DNA of 64,000 nt from Holophagae bacterium (GTDB lineage: Bacteria; Acidobacteriota; Holophagae; Acanthopleuribacterales; Acanthopleuribacteraceae): contig JAUIFE010000022.1 of assembly GCA_030429565.1 (NCBI GenBank), forward strand, positions 81,559 to 145,558, written 5' to 3'. A model generated the notes under the pieces. The model saw only the letters and a program-made list of their open reading frames with translations. It was not told the DNA's origin and did no database searches. The position numbers and the translations under genes are program-made. Below are positions 47,493 to 56,879 of the stretch, piece by piece (position 1 is the first letter of the stretch; each line of letters starts with the position of its first letter).

Positions 47493-47528
47493 AAAAGGCC
47501 CGTCGCCCTCCAGCACGGGCCTTTTTTT
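47493..47528 (+). terminator. Intrinsic terminator of the Prc-like gene
   Basis: GGCCCGT (47497-47503) and ACGGGCC (47515-47521) form a GC-rich stem with A residues upstream and seven T residues downstream, 22 bases past the stop codon. Confidence 0.95.
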
Positions 47529-47629
47529 ATGGCCTAAGCCATCACCAATAAAAAAGCCCATGCGCCGGCCGGCGGGATCCTGTTCTCCTCGGAAAGAATC
47601 AAAACTCACGCTAACCAAAAGCGGGAACC

Positions 47630-47661
47630 TTACTGAAGCCGACTCATCGGCTTCTCAGTAA
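47630..47661. repeat. Bulged hairpin between Prc-like and kinase genes
   Basis: TTACTGA/TCAGTAA and AGCCGA/TCGGCT pair to a 13-bp stem with a two-base bulge and a four-base CTCA loop. It lies 50 bases past the kinase stop on the minus strand, but lacks a T-run, so it is an atypical terminator or another RNA element. Confidence 0.6.
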
Positions 47662-47709
47662 AACCACACCGCTCAGGCACTGGTTGATCAACCTGCCTTT
47701 GCAACGGCT

Positions 47710-50700
47710 TTAGTTTTGGGCTTTGATTTGAGCGGCGCGTTGCAGGTACGGCCGACTTTTTTCCTTGTTACCCATACGCTCGTATAAGCCGCCGATGAGT
47801 GTCAAAACCTCAGCGGTCTCCACGTCGTTCGCGCCCGCTTCCTGCTCAACCACCGGCAAGGCTTTTTCCCAATGCGCCAAGGCTTTCTCGTTGAAGCCCC
47901 GTATCTCGGCGACTTTGCCGCGCAGAATGAGTAAATCGGCGTACACCATGGTCGGTTTTTCGGACCAGGCCTTGGTGCCGACGGCCAAGGTGGCTTTGGC
48001 TTCAGCGTCGGCGGCGGCGTAGTCGCGGCGGGCAAAAAGCACGCGGGCCAGGTCGAGACGGGTCTCCAAGGTGCGCCAATAGTCGGCGCCTTGGTGTTCG
48101 CTCATCAATGCGATCGCCCGTTTGAGGTGTTTTTCGGCGAGGTCGTGCTCGCCGGTGTCGCGGTAGAGCTGACCCAGCCGCGCGATGCTGCTGGTGGTGA
48201 GGCGGTGCTGTTCACCGAGTTTTTCCTCGCGCAATTCGGCAGCCCGTAGCAACAACGGCCGCGCCTTGTCAAAACGTTTCATTTTGCGGAACAGCGAACC
48301 CAGCGAGGTCATGCTGTAGGCCAGCTCGGGATGATCGGGACCTAAACCCTTTAACTCCTTGGCGTAGGCCTCTTCCAGGTACGGCAAGGCTTCCTCGTAA
48401 TTGCCCATGAGGCTGATCATGTGGCCGACACCTTCCAAGCTAATCGCCACCTCGAAGTGGTCTTCGCCGAACACTTTGCGGCGAATAGCGAGCGCCTTCT
48501 TCATGTAAATCAGACCTTCGGGTCGGTTGCCGGAACCACTGAGATTGGTGGCGATGTTGTGGTAGTTACGCGCCACGTTGCCGTGTTCCTCGCCGTAGAC
48601 TTTGAGGTTAATCGCCAAAGATTTGCGGTGAACGGCCAAGGCCGATTCGTAATCGCCCTTGGAGAAGTACAGCGTGGCCAGGGTCTCGTATTGCAGGGCC
48701 GTTTGTGGATGGTCTTCACCGTAGAACTGCGATGCGATTTCCACACCACGCGTCATGAGTTGCATCGCTTTTTCGTTTTCATCGAGATCGGCATAGATGC
48801 GGGCCAGGAACTCAAGTGTGTCGGCGGCCTTGGGGTGCGGTTTGGAATAGGCCTTGTCGTTAATTGCAACGGCCCGTTCCAGCGGCGCCACGGCGTCCCT
48901 GGGTGACACGGTGCGCGACAGGAAGTGGGCGTAAGCGACTAAGGATGATGCCGTAACCGGGTGGTCCGGCCCGTAGATCTTTTCGGTTAAGGCCAAGTTC
49001 CGCTCACGGAAGACCCTTGCTTCATCTTTGCGGTTCAGTTGCAGCAACACCCGGGCGACCTCGTTGAGCCCGCTGACCGTATCGGGATGCTCCGGCCCCA
49101 AAACACGGATTGATAGGTCCTGCGCCTTTTGGAAGTAGGTAAACGCCTCTTGGTTGTGGTTCATTTGGAAATGGACCTGACCCAGGGAACGCAGGGCTTT
49201 GATAGTTTTGGGGTGCGCTTCACCGTATTGCTCGCGTCGCAAGGCCACCACGGCCTCGGCCTGTTTTAACGCTTCGTCAAGGCGACCGTGGGCCCGCAAA
49301 AAAGCGGCGCGTTGCAATTGGCAAGCAGATCGCTCCGGGTGGGTTGGCGCAAAATCGGCATCGGCAATGGCCATCGCCTCATCTAAACGCGCTTCGGATT
49401 CCTCGTAACGGCCTTGGTTCATGTAGAAGCGGCTCAGCTCGCGCAAAACAGCGACGACTTTGGGGTGACGCTCGCCCAAGAGCGTCTTGGCGGTGGTCAA
49501 CGCACTTTCCAAAGCTTGCTCGGCTTGATCGTAACGCGCTTTTTTGATCAGCAAACGCGCGCGCCGCAGCCGGCAGTCAACCCAGGCGGGGTGGTTGTCG
49601 CTGTAGAGGCGACGGTAAACTTCCTCGGCGAGATCGTAGTAGCGACCGGCTTCTTCGTAATCGCCCATGTCGTAGTTCAACTCGCCCAATCGCGCATAAC
49701 CGCGCGCAATGTGCGAGTGGGTTTCGCCGTGCATGGCGCGCCGCTGCTGCAGCAGATTTCTTTGTAAGCTAACGGCCCGTTTGGGAAAACCCCAGTCAGC
49801 CCACAAGGCGGCCTGATCTTCATCCAGGGCCAACTGGTCCGCCGGTGACATCAAGTTTTTTTGGACTTGGGCCCGTTGGAAGGCTTGATCAGCCTCCGCG
49901 AACCGGCCGGTCATGGTCAGCAGCTTCCCACGCAGGTGATCGATGCGTGCGCGCGTTTCCTTGTTTTTATGGTTTAAGGGCGTGCGTTCCAGCGAGTCCA
50001 TAATGCGCTGCGCATCCTGATAATCGCCGGCCAGAATAATGGTTTCAATGAGTTCTAGCTTTTGCAACACGCCGGCGGCAGGATCCTGAACCTTTAATAA
50101 CGCCTGTTCTAAAAGCTCACGCGAGACCTGGTAATCACCGAGCGCGCGGTAGACCTGGCCCATAGAGGCCTGTAGGCGCGCTTGGACAACGGGTTGATCA
50201 CCAAGCGCGGTGTCAACCATGGTTCGGCCCTGTTCCATGATTTGGTAGGCAGTGACGTCTTGGGTTTTGGCCAAATCGGGGTCGACCTGCTCGAACATGC
50301 CGACCAAAAACTGGGTCACCTGCTCGGCGGTGCGTTGCTCACGTTTGGCGAGGTCGCGTTCGGCCGCGACCAAGGTCCGTTGGTAGTGAGCAAAAACGGC
50401 AAAAAGCAGCAAAAACACGGCGGTGCCGGCCCCCATCGCCACCGGCCACGGATGGCGTTGCACCAATTTTTGCAGCCGGTACAAGGCCGTGGCCGGCCGC
50501 GCCTGCACCGGTAAACCGGCTAGATACGCGCGAATGTCGCCGGCAAAGGATTCAATACTGGGATAACGCCGCTCCGGGCTGCGTTCTAAAGCTTTGAGGA
50601 TAATGGTGTCGAGGTCACCGCGCAGCTTGCCCGCCACGGCCAACGAATGCCCGTCGATCCGCACCGAACTGGGTTTGGCAATGGTGGTGTGATTCACCAC

Positions 50701-51549
50701 ACGCAAGATTTCACTAATGGCGGCGCCGCCGAAGTTGTAGGGCTTCACGCCGGTCAGCATTTCGTAGAGCATGATACCCATGCTGTAAACGTCGGAGGCG
50801 GCGCCCAACCGCAAGCCGTTCACCTGTTCGGGCGACGCGTATTCGGGTGTCATCATTTGTTCGGCAAGCATGGTCACGGTGCTCGCCTTCTCGGCGTCGG
50901 GTTTGAGAATTACAGCAATGCCGAAATCGAGAATTTTGGGAAAACCGGCTTCGGTCACCAAAATGTTTTTGGGTTTGATGTCGCGGTGAATCACCATGCG
51001 TTGGTGAGCGTGACTCAGGCCTTCGCAAATTTGCAGGAACAGTTCGAGCCGATCCTCAATTGAGCGGGCCGATTGAGCAAGGTAATCGTCGAGTCGCAGA
51101 CCGTCGACATACTCCATCGCCAGCCAAGGTCGGCCGTCCGGCAAGAAGCCGGTATCGATCAACTGAGCGATGTGTTGGTGCTTCAAGGTAGCGAGAATGG
51201 CGCACTCTTTGAGGAATAAGTCGCGGTAGCCAGGCTGGGTGTAGGTCAGCACCTTAAGCGCAACCTTCAGCGATTCTCTGCCGATTTTGGCGCCGAGGTA
51301 GACAACCCCCATACCGCCTTGTCCGATCGCTGATTCAATGCGATACGGACCGACTTGCGCACCAATGTTCACTTCAACAAACCCGCCACCGCCGGCCATT
51401 CCTTCGGTTGGCCCGCTGTTGAGCGATTCAATAAAAGGTTCGAGATGGTCAGCGCCGGCGGCACGAACCAAACGCGACAATTCTTTAAGCGCATCTTCGC
51501 GACTTTTCTTGGCGGCGCCGTCGGCGTCGGATGGGATCGACTTCTCCAA
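47710..51549 (-). CDS. Ser/Thr protein kinase with large TPR sensor
   Basis: A 1279-residue transmembrane kinase. After an N-terminal 65-residue region the PknB-type kinase domain begins with the glycine loop GQGGMG (76-81), the catalytic Lys (VALK, Lys99), HRDIKPKN (188-195), DFG (208-210) and PEYASPEQ (235-242), so it should be active. One membrane helix lies at about 366-387, and the remaining 850 residues are a long series of about 18 tetratricopeptide repeats, many of the kinesin-light-chain-like type. The kinase is cytoplasmic and the TPRs presumably periplasmic. The TTG start at 51549 has AGGAA eight bases upstream. Target unknown. Confidence 0.93.
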   Translation of the reverse strand: MEKSIPSDADGAAKKSREDALKELSRLVRAAGADHLEPFIESLNSGPTEGMAGGGGFVEVNIGAQVGPYRIESAIGQGGMGVVYLGAKIGRESLKVALKVLTYTQPGYRDLFLKECAILATLKHQHIAQLIDTGFLPDGRPWLAMEYVDGLRLDDYLAQSARSIEDRLELFLQICEGLSHAHQRMVIHRDIKPKNILVTEAGFPKILDFGIAVILKPDAEKASTVTMLAEQMMTPEYASPEQVNGLRLGAASDVYSMGIMLYEMLTGVKPYNFGGAAISEILRVVNHTTIAKPSSVRIDGHSLAVAGKLRGDLDTIILKALERSPERRYPSIESFAGDIRAYLAGLPVQARPATALYRLQKLVQRHPWPVAMGAGTAVFLLLFAVFAHYQRTLVAAERDLAKREQRTAEQVTQFLVGMFEQVDPDLAKTQDVTAYQIMEQGRTMVDTALGDQPVVQARLQASMGQVYRALGDYQVSRELLEQALLKVQDPAAGVLQKLELIETIILAGDYQDAQRIMDSLERTPLNHKNKETRARIDHLRGKLLTMTGRFAEADQAFQRAQVQKNLMSPADQLALDEDQAALWADWGFPKRAVSLQRNLLQQRRAMHGETHSHIARGYARLGELNYDMGDYEEAGRYYDLAEEVYRRLYSDNHPAWVDCRLRRARLLIKKARYDQAEQALESALTTAKTLLGERHPKVVAVLRELSRFYMNQGRYEESEARLDEAMAIADADFAPTHPERSACQLQRAAFLRAHGRLDEALKQAEAVVALRREQYGEAHPKTIKALRSLGQVHFQMNHNQEAFTYFQKAQDLSIRVLGPEHPDTVSGLNEVARVLLQLNRKDEARVFRERNLALTEKIYGPDHPVTASSLVAYAHFLSRTVSPRDAVAPLERAVAINDKAYSKPHPKAADTLEFLARIYADLDENEKAMQLMTRGVEIASQFYGEDHPQTALQYETLATLYFSKGDYESALAVHRKSLAINLKVYGEEHGNVARNYHNIATNLSGSGNRPEGLIYMKKALAIRRKVFGEDHFEVAISLEGVGHMISLMGNYEEALPYLEEAYAKELKGLGPDHPELAYSMTSLGSLFRKMKRFDKARPLLLRAAELREEKLGEQHRLTTSSIARLGQLYRDTGEHDLAEKHLKRAIALMSEHQGADYWRTLETRLDLARVLFARRDYAAADAEAKATLAVGTKAWSEKPTMVYADLLILRGKVAEIRGFNEKALAHWEKALPVVEQEAGANDVETAEVLTLIGGLYERMGNKEKSRPYLQRAAQIKAQN

Positions 51550-51738
51550 AAAGGTTCCTCGCTATGGCCGGCAGAATACACCTGTCAGCCCTAACGTTAA
51601 CGCGATTCGTGGGTCCTGGCAATAACGCCGAGAGCTTGACCATCGCGGCGTTCAACCAGAGACCGCCAAAGGTTATCTTCACGTTCATCATTCAAGCAAT
51701 GCAGCCAAAGCGATCCTGCCCCGCCGCCCATCGCCCTA

Positions 51739-51767
51739 ACGCAAAACGGCGCCCTTATGGACGCCGT
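51739..51767 (-). terminator. Probable terminator of the CAP-domain gene
   Basis: On the minus strand ACGGCG/CGCCGT pairs with one inner mismatch and two more pairs around an ATAA loop, followed by TTTT. It begins about 28 bases past the CAP-domain stop. The short T-run makes it moderate rather than strong. Confidence 0.65.
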
Positions 51768-51794
51768 CTCGGTCAAAATAGGGCTCGGCCCGCG

Positions 51795-52802
51795 TTAAAT
51801 GGGGCAGAAGTTACCCATCATTTCCACCAGGGTCAACACAGAGGGTTGGCCGTCGCCCGACCAATCGTCCACTTGCTGAAACCAAAATGATTCGGAAATA
51901 CAGGGCAGGTTTAAGGTAATGGTATCGCTAGAGGTCACCACCGAGCCATTCAGACGACGCAATTCAGCGGTCACCGTTTGAAGACCGTTGACAGCGTCGA
52001 GTTCCCAGTCGATTTCAGTGGCGAAGGGTTGCCATTCGCCAAAGCTGCCGTCGTTGTTGCGCAGGCGCATTTCGTTGAAGGTACCGCTGCCGTAAATGTA
52101 CAGTGCGACGCTTTGCACCTCGGTAACAATCGCTTCACGGTTGATAATCAACGGAAAAATGGAACTGCTGCGGCCGAAGTTCTGGGTCCAGTAGCGAATG
52201 AACGGACCTTCAACGGCCTCGTGGATGCAGTCACTGTTGCTATCGGTCCGAACGGTGGCTTGGTCGTTGGATTGCACGTAGTAACCGACGCCGATTTCTT
52301 GGAAGCTATTGCGCAAGATGTTGGCGCGGTGACCGGTACTGTTCATCCAAGCGGTCATCACGACTTCAGGGGTGGTTTGGGCGGCCGCGATATTTTCACC
52401 CGCGCTGTTCCAAACGTAGCCGGCGGCGGTAATGCGGTCGCTCATACTGGCCTGAGTATCCAGGTCACAGTGCGAGAAAAAATCACGCTCGGCCATATTG
52501 GTGCTGTGGGTTTGCGAGCTATCGTCCAACAAGGCGTTGTGCTTGAGTGGCGGTAAGCCGCCGTTGTTTTGGCGTTCGATGTTAACCAGTTCAACGACCC
52601 GTTCTCGAAAGGAGCTCTCCTCGCCGACTTTGGCCGCTGCGGCGGCGTCCACGGTGGGATCGGCTTCGGAAAGAACCCATGCCAACGGCTCATAGACCCC
52701 GAAATGTTCGTCCGGCGCGCCCGGCGTCAGCGCTTCCTGACCGAAAACGGTCGCCGTCATCATCAAAAAAACCATCAAAACCATTTGAAGTCGTTGCGTC
52801 AT
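51795..52802 (-). CDS. Secreted CAP/SCP-domain protein with dockerin-like tail
   Basis: A 335-residue secreted protein. The signal peptide (about 5-20, ending VFGQ) is followed by a CAP domain (CRISP/antigen 5/PR-1) with HSTNMAERDFFSH, SAGENIAAA and MNSTGHRANILRNSFQEIGVGYY, the motifs CAP1, CAP2 and the tetrad His. A beta-rich region with several conserved Trp/Asp follows. The last 25 residues (DWSGDGQPSVLTLVEMM) match the half-dockerin/EF-hand pattern DxSxDGxxxVxxLV. The ATG at 52802 was chosen over two upstream starts because GGGGA precedes it. The role of bacterial CAP proteins is largely unknown. Confidence 0.88.
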   Translation of the reverse strand: MTQRLQMVLMVFLMMTATVFGQEALTPGAPDEHFGVYEPLAWVLSEADPTVDAAAAAKVGEESSFRERVVELVNIERQNNGGLPPLKHNALLDDSSQTHSTNMAERDFFSHCDLDTQASMSDRITAAGYVWNSAGENIAAAQTTPEVVMTAWMNSTGHRANILRNSFQEIGVGYYVQSNDQATVRTDSNSDCIHEAVEGPFIRYWTQNFGRSSSIFPLIINREAIVTEVQSVALYIYGSGTFNEMRLRNNDGSFGEWQPFATEIDWELDAVNGLQTVTAELRRLNGSVVTSSDTITLNLPCISESFWFQQVDDWSGDGQPSVLTLVEMMGNFCPI

Positions 52803-53041
52803 GCACATCCCCACGTCTGTTCTCATCGTTCTCGCCGATCCGAAACCGGCGTTTTCCCACGGAGTTGCCCGTGGCTTTCGCTGTATTGGTATTACCCTAA
52901 TCTAAGGCGTCGCCGGCAAAAACACCAGCCGGCCCCCCCGGTCAAAATGCGGCAAAGTAGCAAATGACACGAGATCGCGATCAAACCAACCCGGCCGCTC
53001 GGCGACCGGGCTGTCGATACGTTAGTGGCACAAGGCGAGGA

Positions 53042-53659
53042 TCAGTCGCGAAACTTCGTTTTTTCTTCGATGGTGAGGTGACGAGGTTGGTTGGCAACAC
53101 GCGCCAACCAAGCTTGAACATGAGGGTAGTCGTCGAGCACAAAACCGCCCTCATCGGCCTTGTGGGTATAGGCGTAAAGCGCAATGTCGGCAACGGAGTA
53201 GGTGTCGCCGGCAAAATAGGCACGCGCCGCCAAATGGTCGTCCATCAGCTTCAAGGCCTTCAAGCCGCCAGGCCGCCGTTCGGCAATTTTTTCTTGGAAA
53301 CGCGCGGCATCGGGATGGTGCAACCAGAAGCGCGAGGTCGCAATGTAGGGCTCGTGGCTGTATTGTTCCCAGAACAACCAGCGATAAACCTCGAACCGCG
53401 CAGCGGGTGCAACCGGCAAGTAGGCCGTTCCTTCAGCGAGGTGTAACAAGATCGCGTTGGATTCCCACAGCACCGCCTTCTCAGGGGTGACCAAAACGGG
53501 AATTTTACCGTTGGGGTTAAGGGCCAGAAAGTCGGGCGTTTGGGTCGCACCCGCCAAAATATCTGTTTCGTGGTAACGAAAGGGCAGGTTCAACTGGTGC
53601 AACAACAGGGCTACTTTGTAACCGTTACCGGACGTAATGTAGTCGTAAAGCTGGTACAT
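53042..53659 (-). CDS. Glutathione S-transferase family protein
   Basis: A 205-residue cytoplasmic GST-fold protein. The N-terminal thioredoxin-like domain shows YDYITSGNGYKVALLLHQLNLP and NPNGKIPVLV with the cis-Pro, and WESNAILLHLAEG; the C-terminal helical domain has YSVADIALYAYTH. The catalytic residue is probably Tyr or Ser in YITSG. Substrate unknown. GAGGA lies six bases before the ATG at 53659. A perfect 10-bp inverted repeat lies 35-80 bases upstream. Confidence 0.9.
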   Translation of the reverse strand: MYQLYDYITSGNGYKVALLLHQLNLPFRYHETDILAGATQTPDFLALNPNGKIPVLVTPEKAVLWESNAILLHLAEGTAYLPVAPAARFEVYRWLFWEQYSHEPYIATSRFWLHHPDAARFQEKIAERRPGGLKALKLMDDHLAARAYFAGDTYSVADIALYAYTHKADEGGFVLDDYPHVQAWLARVANQPRHLTIEEKTKFRD

Positions 53660-53693
53660 GCATTCCTCGCAATCGAAATAATGCCTCACTTGA

Positions 53694-53741
53694 ACGAAAC
53701 GAAAACCGCACAACTCGGCGGCATGGATGGGTTCGTTTCGT
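53694..53741. repeat. Inverted repeat upstream of the GST gene
   Basis: ACGAAACGAA (53694-53703) and TTCGTTTCGT (53732-53741) are perfectly complementary over 10 bases, with a 28-base spacer. Located just upstream of the GST start on the minus strand, it could be an operator or a leader hairpin. Confidence 0.6.
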
Positions 53742-53984
53742 CACGCCAACCAGATACCTCACAGATTATACGTGACCAGGACTGAATCGCTTCGCTGTAA
53801 CCGAAAACTACGCGATTCCCGGCGGTAAAATCACTCAAACGGTTGGGCTGCACCATCTCGAAAAATGCCGGCCCTACCGGCCAGGACAGCGGTGCTTTTC
53901 CCAACAGGTTTCGCACCGACGCTTGACGCTTGCTGCGTCAAAATTTGCACGATTTCATGCAGCCGAATCGCTTAGTTCAAGTCA

Positions 53985-54029
53985 AACCAAAGAAACCAGG
54001 ACCCGGGGGGTTGCCCGAGATCCCGGTTT
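53985..54029 (-). terminator. Probable terminator of the YHS gene
   Basis: On the minus strand AAACCGGGA pairs with TCCTGGTTT (one mismatch) around a GC-rich inner part, followed by CTTTGG. The T-run is short, so this is a moderate call. Confidence 0.55.
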
Positions 54030-54053
54030 GGGTTTTCGTTTAAATCGAATCGT

Positions 54054-54521
54054 TTATTTTTCCAAGAGCTTCGGCCAGTTTTGATCGGCCTTTTCGATGA
54101 AACCGGGAATGTCGCCTTCCCACTTCTTCTGAATTTTGCGGTTGTAGTTCAAATAGAGTTTGCCGTCGATGATTTTCCAGGCATCGGGATCAATGCCGGC
54201 GGTTGCGTTTTGACTGACGGCGTAAGCGCAGTAGCCACCGTATTGCGGGGCGTATTTTTCGGGTTCCTTGGCAAACGCATCTTTGTTGGCCGCGCTGGCG
54301 AAATACCAGGTGGCGTCGTTCCATTCGAACTGGTGGCTTTTATCGCCTTTCACCGGCTTGGACTCGGTGAAGTAAGCCACGGGATCGTAACCTTTAATGG
54401 CCACCCCGAAAAAGGTTTGGTTGACCGGGTCAAGCGCCAACAAGGCCCCGGAAAAAAACAGAAGTGCGGTGGTACCAAGTAAGGCTTTGACCAAACCGGT
54501 GTGAACTGTCGTAGCACGCAT
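54054..54521 (-). CDS. YHS-domain exported protein
   Basis: A 155-residue protein with an N-terminal signal or anchor (about 10-28, ending LLALD) and a YHS domain: GYDPVAYF, SHQFEWNDATWYFASAANKDAF and YGGYCAYAVSQNATAGIDPDAWKI. YHS domains often bind copper or other metals, and this version matches the periplasmic YHS proteins with a single domain. GGAGGA lies eight bases before the ATG at 54521. Single gene; no metal-transport neighbour. Confidence 0.88.
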   Translation of the reverse strand: MRATTVHTGLVKALLGTTALLFFSGALLALDPVNQTFFGVAIKGYDPVAYFTESKPVKGDKSHQFEWNDATWYFASAANKDAFAKEPEKYAPQYGGYCAYAVSQNATAGIDPDAWKIIDGKLYLNYNRKIQKKWEGDIPGFIEKADQNWPKLLEK

Positions 54522-54647
54522 AGAAACATCCTCCAAAACGGTTTCGTTTGTCAGACTGAATGACAGCCGGCAGGTCGAATCCATTCCAAGACCACACATT
54601 TTTCCGGCTTTTTTTTCAGGAGAAGGACGGAAGCACGCGAGTGAGCC

Positions 54648-55184
54648 TTAGCCGCGGCGGCGCGCCGAGGGGGCCGAGCCCAGCAGTGAGATACTCGAAG
54701 TAAAAAACTTATCAGCCATGTGAACAACCGATACTTCCTTGATTTCGAAGGTCACCGACACGGTCACAATATTTTTGAGGTGGTACATGTTGTAGTTCGC
54801 GCCAAAGATAAAAGCCGGTAAGGAAATCCCGTCAAAGCGCCAAGGCGTGCTGTGCAGCAAGGTGTGAAATTTACCGGCCACCATGTTGCCGATCTCGCAA
54901 ATGGCGTCGATGGTTTCCTCGTTCATTTCATCGAACTTGGTGCCCAACAACTCGCCGGCAAGAAACATCGCGGTGCGCTCGCTGAGGTTGAGCGTCATGT
55001 TGCCGTTGCGGGTGCCGTGTAGACCGACGATGACCGACAGGGCTTTGGCGGCGGTGGTGAAACGCGAAACGCCCACCCCTTCCGGTTTGATGCCGGTCAT
55101 GGCCAAACCCGCGATGGTGCCGTCAACAACACAGTTCATCAGCACCGGGTTAATATTGAGTTTACCGAAATTAGCGAGCTCCAT
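54648..55184 (-). CDS. Chemotaxis phosphatase CheX-like protein
   Basis: A 178-residue cytoplasmic protein of the CheC/CheX/FliY phosphatase superfamily, which dephosphorylates CheY. The signature ExxN is present as EIGN at 97-100 in DAICEIGNMVAGKF. A single ExxN motif and the overall fold pattern point to CheX rather than CheC. A GGAGG lies about nine bases before the ATG. No other chemotaxis gene is close, so it may work on a distant CheY or on another receiver protein. Confidence 0.85.
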   Translation of the reverse strand: MELANFGKLNINPVLMNCVVDGTIAGLAMTGIKPEGVGVSRFTTAAKALSVIVGLHGTRNGNMTLNLSERTAMFLAGELLGTKFDEMNEETIDAICEIGNMVAGKFHTLLHSTPWRFDGISLPAFIFGANYNMYHLKNIVTVSVTFEIKEVSVVHMADKFFTSSISLLGSAPSARRRG

Positions 55185-55511
55185 CGGATACGCCTCCTCG
55201 AGTCAGACGAACAGCCATGTACCGTGAAGCGACCCGCGCCGTATGGACGGCAAGGCGTGGGGTTCGTACGCCCGGTGTCACCGCAAAGCGACGGAACGGA
55301 TTGATGGCTTATGGTTTGCGATAGAGTGCAGCTTATCACTAAAACGGCGCAGTGGCGATAGGCGTGCACCAGACAGGCGCAAAAACGGCGACCGGAACGG
55401 CAAAAGCGCGCCGGCGGTCGGTTTGCGTTTTCATCGCCGCCGGCCCATCGGCAATGTTATGCTCACAGAATTCTCACAGGAAAAGACCCTGCCAAACAAG
55501 GAGGTTCATCC
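55185..55511. other. Intergenic region between divergent CheX and DUF2252 genes
   Basis: About 330 bases. An extended -10-like TGTTATGCT at 55455-55463 precedes the DUF2252 gene without a -35. No gene is supported. Confidence 0.4.
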
Positions 55512-56864
55512 ATGGCCAAAAGCGAAGGTGATACACGCTGGAAAAAGAAACGCGGCTCAAAGCGAAAACAGGTACTGGAAGTGGAGCTCGCGCGCATCAA
55601 CGGCGGCCTGAGCGAGGAAGATCGGGCGGAAAAATATTGGCGCATGTCACAATCGCCGTTCGCGTTTTACCGCGGAACAGCCCATCTGTTTTATCGCGAC
55701 CTGGCCGACGCCAAACTCCTTGGTAAAAGTCAATTTCTCAGTGAATACACCCTAACGTGGATCCAAGGCGATTTGCACATCAATAATTTCGGCGCTTTTG
55801 CCGATGCCGAAGGCGACGTGGTTTTCGACCTCAACGATTTCGACGAATCCTGGATTACCCAATACCTTTACGATGTCTGGCGCGGCGCCTGTTCACTGTA
55901 TCTACAAAGCTACGACAACGGTTTTAAGCGCAAGCACCGCTTGGCCTACATCGATGAGTTCACCCACGAGTACCTCAATGAATTGGAAAAAGCTCAGGGG
56001 AAAGAGGGCCGCAACCTCGATAAGGTCACCATTAAAGAAGCCCACGGTCCGCTCAAAAAGTTTCTGAAAAAGGCCACCGAACGCAATTCGCGGCAAAGCA
56101 TGCTCGAGGACTGGACCATCGTCGACGGCAACGAACGCCGTTTCGACTTGCGCGAACCCTTGCTCGAAGCGATCACCAACGACGATTTACGCATCTTGCG
56201 CGCCGCAATCAACGTCTACAAGGACCACCTCGATTCAGATCTACGCGGTGACGAAGCCTATTTTCAGGTGCAGGACGCCGCCAAACGCATTCACGCCGGT
56301 GTTGGGTCGCTGGGCACGCCGCGTTATTACGTGCTGATTCGCGGCGAGGACGACGATCCCCATACCTGCCGCATTCTCGACGTCAAACAGCAGGGCTTGC
56401 CTTCATTCTTTCCGTTCCTGGATGAGACGGCACGCGAGAAGTTGCTGGGTATGTACGACGAAAGCCGCGCCGGCAAACGCGTCGCTGAAGCGCAAAAAGC
56501 CATGCTGATGGACGCGGGCAAACACCTGGGCTGGATCACCATTCTCGGCCGCAGTTTCTCGGTGCGCGAGCGCTCCCCCTTTAAGAAAAGCTTTAAGCTG
56601 GAAAAGCTCACCAAACGCAAGGATTTCTTCGACATGGCGCACCACTGGGGCACCATTTTGGCAGGCGGCCATGCGCGCGGCGACGGCGACTACAACAGCA
56701 ACCACATCAAACACATTTTCGAAGAAGCGGTGACCGGTCTGGTCCACAACCGGCGCGGCGCCTTCCAATCAGAAGTCCGCCTGTTTGCCGAAAGTTACGC
56801 CAAACAGGTGGGCGAAGACTACACGCTCTTCCGCGAACTGCTGGACAAAGGGCGCCTCAGCTAA
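55512..56864 (+). CDS. DUF2252 kinase-like protein
   Basis: A 450-residue soluble protein of the DUF2252 family, which has a protein-kinase-like fold. The block WIQGDLHINNFG (83-94) is similar to an aminoglycoside-kinase HxDxxxxN loop, and FDLNDFDES (105-113) resembles the metal-binding DxD. FYRGTAHLFYRDL and a second conserved stretch in GWITILGRSFSVRE are also seen. The substrate is unknown. GGAGG is present 14-10 bases upstream of the ATG. It converges on the hybrid kinase gene with 15 bases between stops; a GCCGCC/GGCGGC hairpin lies there. Confidence 0.88.
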   Translation: MAKSEGDTRWKKKRGSKRKQVLEVELARINGGLSEEDRAEKYWRMSQSPFAFYRGTAHLFYRDLADAKLLGKSQFLSEYTLTWIQGDLHINNFGAFADAEGDVVFDLNDFDESWITQYLYDVWRGACSLYLQSYDNGFKRKHRLAYIDEFTHEYLNELEKAQGKEGRNLDKVTIKEAHGPLKKFLKKATERNSRQSMLEDWTIVDGNERRFDLREPLLEAITNDDLRILRAAINVYKDHLDSDLRGDEAYFQVQDAAKRIHAGVGSLGTPRYYVLIRGEDDDPHTCRILDVKQQGLPSFFPFLDETAREKLLGMYDESRAGKRVAEAQKAMLMDAGKHLGWITILGRSFSVRERSPFKKSFKLEKLTKRKDFFDMAHHWGTILAGGHARGDGDYNSNHIKHIFEEAVTGLVHNRRGAFQSEVRLFAESYAKQVGEDYTLFRELLDKGRLS

Positions 56865-56879
56865 AGCCGCCCTGGCGGG

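Larger units (their letters stand above)
53660..54053. other. Intergenic region between the YHS gene and the GST gene
   Basis: About 390 bases. It contains the inverted repeat at 53694-53741 and the YHS terminator hairpin around 53993-54029. A 76-codon minus-strand frame (53686-53916) spans the inverted repeat and has no ribosome-binding site. Confidence 0.45.

Noticed and set aside
53686..53916. 76-codon minus-strand frame upstream of the GST gene
   Set aside because: No ribosome-binding site, unnatural composition, and it spans the inverted repeat.
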